Of a DNA stretch of 64,000 nucleotides, positions 62,239-64,000 are shown piece by piece (the stretch's first letter is position 1; each line of letters opens with the position of its first letter). The notes under the pieces are model-generated. The model was given only the letters and a program-made list of their open reading frames with translations, searched no databases and was not told the DNA's origin. The stretch covers positions 1 through 64,000 of the forward strand of contig CBDEFR010000009.1 of NCBI GenBank assembly GCA_965237505.1. Direction: 5' to 3'. The stretch comes from NVTR01 sp965237505. GTDB lineage: Bacteria > Pseudomonadota > Alphaproteobacteria > Rhodobacterales > Rhodobacteraceae. Both the position numbers and the translations under genes were made by a program.

Positions 62239-62964
62239 TCAGACGAAAAACTGGGCACCGTTCGCTGAAATCGTCGAACCGGAAATAAAGCCCGCGTTGT
62301 CCGAAGCCAGAAATGTCACACAGCGCGCGATCTCTTCAGGCTCGCCCAGGCGTCCAACCGGAATCTGCGGGATGATGCGCTCGTTCAGCACCTTTTCATC
62401 GATCGCAAGAACCATTTCGGTGCCGATGTAACCCGGGCAGATTGCGTTGACTGTAATGCCAACGCGCGCACCTTCCTGGGCCAGTGCTTTGGTGATCCCT
62501 AGATCACCGGCCTTGGCGGCTGAATAGTTTGACTGGCCGGCCTGACCTTTCTGGCCATTGATCGAACTGATGTTGATCACCCGGCCGAACTTACGGGTGC
62601 GCATGCCTGGCCAGATCGGGTGGGTCATGTTGAAAACACCGCTGAGGTTGGTGTCGATAACTTCTTGCCACTGCTCGCGCGTCATCCGGTGAAACATCGC
62701 GTCCCGGGTAATACCGGCGTTGTTGACCAGCACCTCAACCGGGCCCAGATCGGCCTCGACCTTGGCAATGCCTGTCACGCAGGCGTCGTAATCAGCGACC
62801 GACCATTTGTAGGCGGCGATGCCGGTTTTGGCGGTGAACTTGGCCGCAGCATCGTCGTTGCCGACATAGTTGGCAGCGACGGTGTAGCCGGACTCTTTCA
62901 AGGCAACGCTAATGGCTCCACCAATTCCACGGGTGCCACCCGTCACAAGCGCGATCCGAGACAT
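62239..62964 (-). CDS. phaB: Acetoacetyl-CoA reductase
   Basis: A 241-residue SDR that reduces acetoacetyl-CoA to (R)-3-hydroxybutyryl-CoA in polyhydroxybutyrate synthesis. The NADPH loop is VTGGTRGIGGAIS, NNAG is present, and the catalytic YSAAK appears in QSNYSAAKAGDLG; the NAICPGYIGTEMV segment is typical of PhaB. ATG 62964 gives MSRIALVTGG. It follows phaA on the same strand with an 79-bp gap. Confidence 0.95.
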   Translation of the reverse strand: MSRIALVTGGTRGIGGAISVALKESGYTVAANYVGNDDAAAKFTAKTGIAAYKWSVADYDACVTGIAKVEADLGPVEVLVNNAGITRDAMFHRMTREQWQEVIDTNLSGVFNMTHPIWPGMRTRKFGRVINISSINGQKGQAGQSNYSAAKAGDLGITKALAQEGARVGITVNAICPGYIGTEMVLAIDEKVLNERIIPQIPVGRLGEPEEIARCVTFLASDNAGFISGSTISANGAQFFV

Positions 62965-63043
62965 TTTGCTCTCCATAATCAAAGTAATTTTAGCTCAGTT
63001 TGACCGTTACAATGCGCAACATAGTTGCGCAACGCATAAATTG
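62965..63043 (-). promoter_or_regulatory. phaA-phaB intergenic dyad
   Basis: The gap holds a perfect 8-bp dyad, TGCGCAAC-ATA-GTTGCGCA (63013-63031), flanked by ATGCG/CGCAT. It could form an mRNA hairpin between the two genes or be an operator. It is not followed by a T-tract on the coding strand strong enough to call a terminator. Confidence 0.45.
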
Positions 63044-64000
63044 TTACGGGCGCTCCAGACACATGGCAATACCCATTCCGCCGCCGATGCATAGTGTGGC
63101 AAGGCCTTTTTTAGCGTCGCGCCGCTGCATTTCAAACAATAGCGTGTTCAGAATCCGGCACCCAGAGGCGCCGATCGGATGGCCTATGGCAATGGCGCCG
63201 CCGTTCACATTCACCAGATCCGGGTTCCAGCCCATGTCTTTGTTCACCGCACAGGCCTGCGCGGCGAAGGCTTCGTTGGCTTCCACCAGGTCCAGATCCT
63301 CGGCCTTCCAGCCTGCCTTTTTCAACGCTTTGCGGCTTGCCTGGATCGGACCGGCGCCCATGATCGACGGGTCCAGACCGACCGTTGCGTAACTCGCAAT
63401 CCGTGCAAGCGGCTGGATGCCGCGTTTTTCGGCGTCATCGGCACTCATCAGCAACGTGGCTGCCGCGCCATCGTTAAGGCCGGATGCGTTGGCGGCGGTG
63501 ACGGTGCCGTCCTTCACAAATGCCGGTCGCAATTTCTGCAGCGATTCGATCGTCGCGCCGTGGCGGATGTATTCATCCTTGTCGACAACGGTGTCGCCTT
63601 TGCGGCCTTTGACCGTGAATGCGACAATCTCGTCGTCAAACTTACCGGCGTTCTGTGCGGCGTCGGCCTTGTTCTGGCTGGCAACGGCGAATTCATCCTG
63701 CATGTCACGGCTGATCTGCCATTGCTGGGCGACGTTTTCAGCGGTCTGACCCATGTGGTAGCCGTTAAAGGCGTCCCACAGCCCGTCGCGGATCATCGAA
63801 TCGATATATTTGACGTCGCCCATTTTGTGACCTGCGCGCAGATGCGCAACATGGGGCGAAAGGGTCATGTTTTCCTGGCCACCTGCGGCGATAATGTCGG
63901 CGTCCCCAAGCTGAATGTGCTGAGCGCCGAGCGCCACAGCACGCAAACCAGAGCCGCAGACCTGGTTGATGCCCCAGGCCGCACTTGCAACCGGCAGGCC
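63044..64000 (-). CDS. phaA: Acetyl-CoA acetyltransferase (beta-ketothiolase), 5-prime end outside the window
   Basis: At least 318 residues of thiolase lie in the window; the start is beyond 64000. The acyl-accepting Cys is in NQVCGSGLRAVALGA, the catalytic His in IGHPIGASGCRILN with its Cys, and the C terminus ends GGGMGIAMCLERP. It condenses two acetyl-CoA as the first step of PHB synthesis; phaB follows downstream on the same strand. Confidence 0.94.
   Translation of the reverse strand, partial: GLPVASAAWGINQVCGSGLRAVALGAQHIQLGDADIIAAGGQENMTLSPHVAHLRAGHKMGDVKYIDSMIRDGLWDAFNGYHMGQTAENVAQQWQISRDMQDEFAVASQNKADAAQNAGKFDDEIVAFTVKGRKGDTVVDKDEYIRHGATIESLQKLRPAFVKDGTVTAANASGLNDGAAATLLMSADDAEKRGIQPLARIASYATVGLDPSIMGAGPIQASRKALKKAGWKAEDLDLVEANEAFAAQACAVNKDMGWNPDLVNVNGGAIAIGHPIGASGCRILNTLLFEMQRRDAKKGLATLCIGGGMGIAMCLERP

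Noticed and set aside
62989..63043. The phaA-phaB dyad as a PhaR site
   Set aside because: It does not match the CTGC-N3/4-GCAG pattern I know for PhaR, so only a generic dyad is reported.
1..64000. CRISPR array, tRNA, rRNA, prophage or integrative element
   Set aside because: No regularly spaced repeats with spacers, no cloverleaf or rRNA-like stretches, and no phage or integrase genes were recognised.

Overview
The window looks like a chromosomal segment of an alphaproteobacterium of the order Rhodobacterales (Roseobacter-like). The evidence is the gene content and order: uvrC-pgsA-moaD-moaE, ETF-QO followed by a TPR protein, ispE and a polyprenyl diphosphate synthase, pyrB next to a dihydroorotase homologue and plsY, fdhD-mobA-mobB/moeA, an aa3-oxidase subunit IV peptide and phaA/phaB. 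No rRNA, tRNA, CRISPR array or prophage was seen. The genome appears to be in an early stage of IS-driven erosion: nine insertion sequences of six families lie here, several nested in one another, and at least eight host genes are broken by insertions or single-base indels.

Layout. 1-9.3 kb is an IS cluster. A small basic protein gene with a terminator is followed by an IS1202/ISNCY-type element that is split by an ISAs1-family element. Next is an IS21-family element inside a 63-codon ribbon-helix-helix-like gene, then a DUF3800 gene cut off by an IS1380-family element, which itself carries a second ISAs1 copy. 9.4-20.4 kb is housekeeping: a DapA-like aldolase, an S49 peptidase, a Ca/Na antiporter, an SDR, uvrC, pgsA, moaD, moaE, a BON/OmpA envelope protein and ubiA. 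At 20.4-22.3 kb rsmE is destroyed by an IS630-family element. 22.4-30.2 kb holds gshA, plsY, the pyr operon with an intruding DUF4268 gene, a uracil-DNA glycosylase-like gene and moaB.

30.5-36.3 kb is the most complex part. One gene for an alpha/beta-hydrolase-LuxR regulator is spread over almost 6 kb because it holds an IS1182-type element (itself holding an intact IS1202/ISNCY copy) and an IS1380-type element. Just downstream are remnants of a possible cyclase/TPR protein and of a second moaB. 36.7-64 kb is mostly ordinary: an RND efflux pair, a DsbD-N-like protein, yqgE, a Sua5-type enzyme, an acyl-CoA dehydrogenase with a metallo-hydrolase, molybdenum-cofactor genes, greA, ETF-QO, a second IS630 copy, a TPR protein, ispE, a polyprenyl synthase, a methyltransferase, a DMT transporter and the PHB genes phaB and phaA (phaA runs off the right edge).

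Together the genes cover molybdenum-cofactor synthesis (moaB, moaD, moaE, mobA, mobB-moeA, fdhD), ubiquinone and isoprenoid supply (ispE, polyprenyl synthase, ubiA, ETF-QO), phospholipid synthesis (pgsA, plsY), pyrimidine synthesis and PHB storage. The strongest unusual signals are the nested-IS regulator, the triply hit RHH/DUF3800 locus, the DUF4268 gene spliced into the pyr operon with overlaps at both ends, and an IS630 transposase that appears to need a -1 frameshift on a run of seven A. I did not find a convincing, intact and clearly undescribed system.
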